Shown piece by piece: positions 4,641 to 5,444 of a stretch of DNA of 5,444 nucleotides; position 1 is the stretch's first letter, and every line of letters begins with the position of its first letter. The DNA is taken from positions 1 to 5,444 of the forward strand of contig CAJUHV010000118.1 in assembly GCA_910586445.1 (NCBI GenBank), given 5' to 3'. The notes beneath the pieces are model-generated. The model did no database searches and was not told the origin of the DNA. It saw only the letters and a program-made list of their open reading frames with translations. Both the position numbers and the translations under genes were made by a program. Source of the stretch: an uncultured Eubacterium sp. (GTDB taxonomy: Bacteria; Bacillota; Clostridia; Lachnospirales; Lachnospiraceae).

Positions 4641-5200
4641 TGTTAGATACAAATATCCTGATTTCAATGCTGCTCTTCCCAAATGAACAATTCAGGAAAA
4701 TTTTAGATTATATCACAAGAAATCATAAGTTGGTTTTGTCATCTTTTATAATTGATGAATTAACTGCCGTTGTTGCCAGAAAATTTCCGAAAAAAAGATA
4801 TGTCGTTGATTCCTTTTTATCGGACTTGTCATATGAGCTTGTTTACACTCCTAGAGCGTGTTTGAAAAATCATTCCCGCGATCTGCACTCACCACTTAGC
4901 GGAGAATCTATCCCAAATTTAATCAACATAGCCCGCTATGCCTCATAAATTTGGGATGAATTCTCCACCAAGTGTGAAGCACATCTCACGGAAAGCATTT
5001 TTCAAACACGCTCTAGACATATGCTGGGAAATCTTTTTGATATTAGGGATCTAAATGATTATCCCGTGCTTTATACTGCCATTATTGAAAATATAGATAT
5101 TTTTATTACAGGTGACAAAGATTTTTTGGATGTAGAGATTGAAATGCCAGAGATTATGATGCCGGGAGAGTTTATAGAAAGGGTTATAAAAAACAGCTAA
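4631..5200 (+). pseudogene. PIN-domain (VapC-like) toxin gene interrupted by a MITE
   Basis: Toxin half of the module: PIN proteins of this COG1569-like group are Mg-dependent RNases using a cluster of acidic residues. The 5' part encodes residues 1-74, including MRIMLDTNILIS (Asp6) and SSFIIDELTAV (Glu43). After Pro74 a 162-bp palindromic element interrupts the gene; translation instead adds about 30 element-encoded residues and stops at TAA 4946-4948, giving a 105-residue chimera. The 3' part resumes at 5015 in the same frame and encodes RDLNDYPVLYTAIIE (Asp86, Asp89), DIFITGDKDFL (Asp108, Asp110) and MPGEFIERV, ending at 5200. Removing 162 bp rebuilds a continuous 135-residue protein of normal family length. 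The chimera lacks the C-terminal acidic residues and should be inactive. No other frameshift or stop is present, so the insertion looks recent. Confidence 0.9.
4853..5014 (+). mobile_element. Intact MITE-like palindromic element, copy 2, inside the PIN gene
   Basis: A 162-bp element with 18-bp perfect terminal inverted repeats, AGAGCGTGTTTGAAAAAT at 4853-4870 and its complement at 4997-5014. The whole element is a foldback centred at 4933.5: GGAGAAT/ATTCTCC (4901-4907, 4960-4966), ATCCCAAATTTA/TAAATTTGGGAT (4910-4921, 4946-4957) and CATAG/CTATG (4927-4931, 4936-4940) are all symmetric about that point. The flanks read CT before and AG after, so the target duplication is TA (element core 4854-5013) or CTAG (core 4855-5012); the two cannot be told apart. 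TA fits IS630/mariner-type and some IS5-type transposases, and YTAR fits IS5-type, so the mobiliser is open. It encodes no protein of its own. Confidence 0.88.
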
Positions 5201-5396
5201 ATTTTAAAATTTTCATCAGCTTGTTTCAATCATGTTGTACTATGTTACAATATTTTAGAAAAGTGTAAATCGGTAGGTGCGTTCTCAGAATTATCGGAAA
5301 ATGTGGAGTAGTATGCAGAATACGTCAGCATCGTATGGTGAGATCTGAAGAATTGATGGATTTTTATGAAAAGTATTTTTCTGAAAAGGGCGCTCT
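5201..5396 (+). other. Region without a confident gene; possible 5' gene debris
   Basis: This gap between the toxin and the last repeat has no convincing ORF. Two short protein-like pieces lie in different frames: VGAFSELSENVE around 5271-5306, faintly like the start of a MerR-type regulator, and RSEELMDFYEKYFSEKGAL around 5341-5397, which runs into the repeat at the window edge. They could be a frameshifted gene remnant, but the resemblance is weak. An operator-like palindrome at 5232-5253 lies just upstream. Confidence 0.25.
5232..5253. promoter_or_regulatory. Operator-like palindrome with embedded -10 box
   Basis: ATGTTGTA (5232-5239) and TACAATAT (5246-5253) are reverse complements with one mismatch, separated by 6 bp. 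TACAAT (5246-5251) could be a -10 box with TTTCAA (5224-5229) 16 bp upstream. It may be the promoter/operator of whatever once followed. Confidence 0.3.
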
Positions 5397-5444
5397 AGAG
5401 CGTGTTTGAAAAATCATTCCCGCGATCTGCACTCCCCACTTAGC
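5397..5444 (+). mobile_element. MITE-like element, copy 3, partial (runs off right edge)
   Basis: The 48 bases starting AGAGCGTGTTTGAAAAAT match the left end of the intact copy at 4853 with a single mismatch, in the same orientation. The element continues past the window. The left flank is CTCTAG, so the junction reads CGCTCTAGAGCG (5391-5402), a perfect 12-bp palindrome. Confidence 0.85.

Overview
The window reads as an accessory, rearranged stretch of a low-to-moderate GC Gram-positive genome, most likely a Lachnospiraceae-type Clostridia. This rests on strong AGGAGG-type ribosome sites, near-consensus sigma-A promoters, and an ECF sigma factor paired with a DUF4179-like anti-sigma factor. 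The taxonomic call is an inference from gene style, not from a marker gene.

Left part (1-850): the minus strand carries the first 35 codons of a serine recombinase running off the left edge, preceded by a 61-codon ORF of unknown function. On the plus strand a 62-residue helical protein has its own sigma-A promoter and intrinsic terminator.

Middle-left (about 480-2135) is a graveyard of pieces: an end fragment of a repeat element, a nearly complete copy of it with one end missing, a minus-strand ORF fragment that ends inside that repeat, the orphan C-terminal anticodon-binding part of a threonyl-tRNA synthetase, a GC-rich hairpin, and the N-terminal half of a SsuA/NMT1-type substrate-binding lipoprotein.

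Centre (2204-3972): an intact two-gene operon for an ECF sigma factor and its membrane anti-sigma factor. A TGAAAC-N17-CGTC sequence upstream looks like an autoregulated ECF promoter, and a 16-bp stem sits at the very start of the predicted transcript. Positions 3973-4300 hold no credible gene but contain a 14-bp perfect inverted repeat with a 91-nt loop.

Right part (4301-5444): an AbrB/MazE-like antitoxin overlapping a PIN-domain (VapC-like) toxin gene. The toxin is interrupted by a 162-bp palindromic MITE-like element. Removing 162 bp restores an uninterrupted 135-codon PIN protein with all its acidic motifs, so the insertion is directly visible and appears to have left an orphan antitoxin. 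A further copy starts at 5397 and runs off the right edge in the same orientation. The main story is this small non-autonomous element family (three clear copies plus one diverged end in 5.4 kb), which has inactivated a toxin and supplied new C-termini to broken genes.
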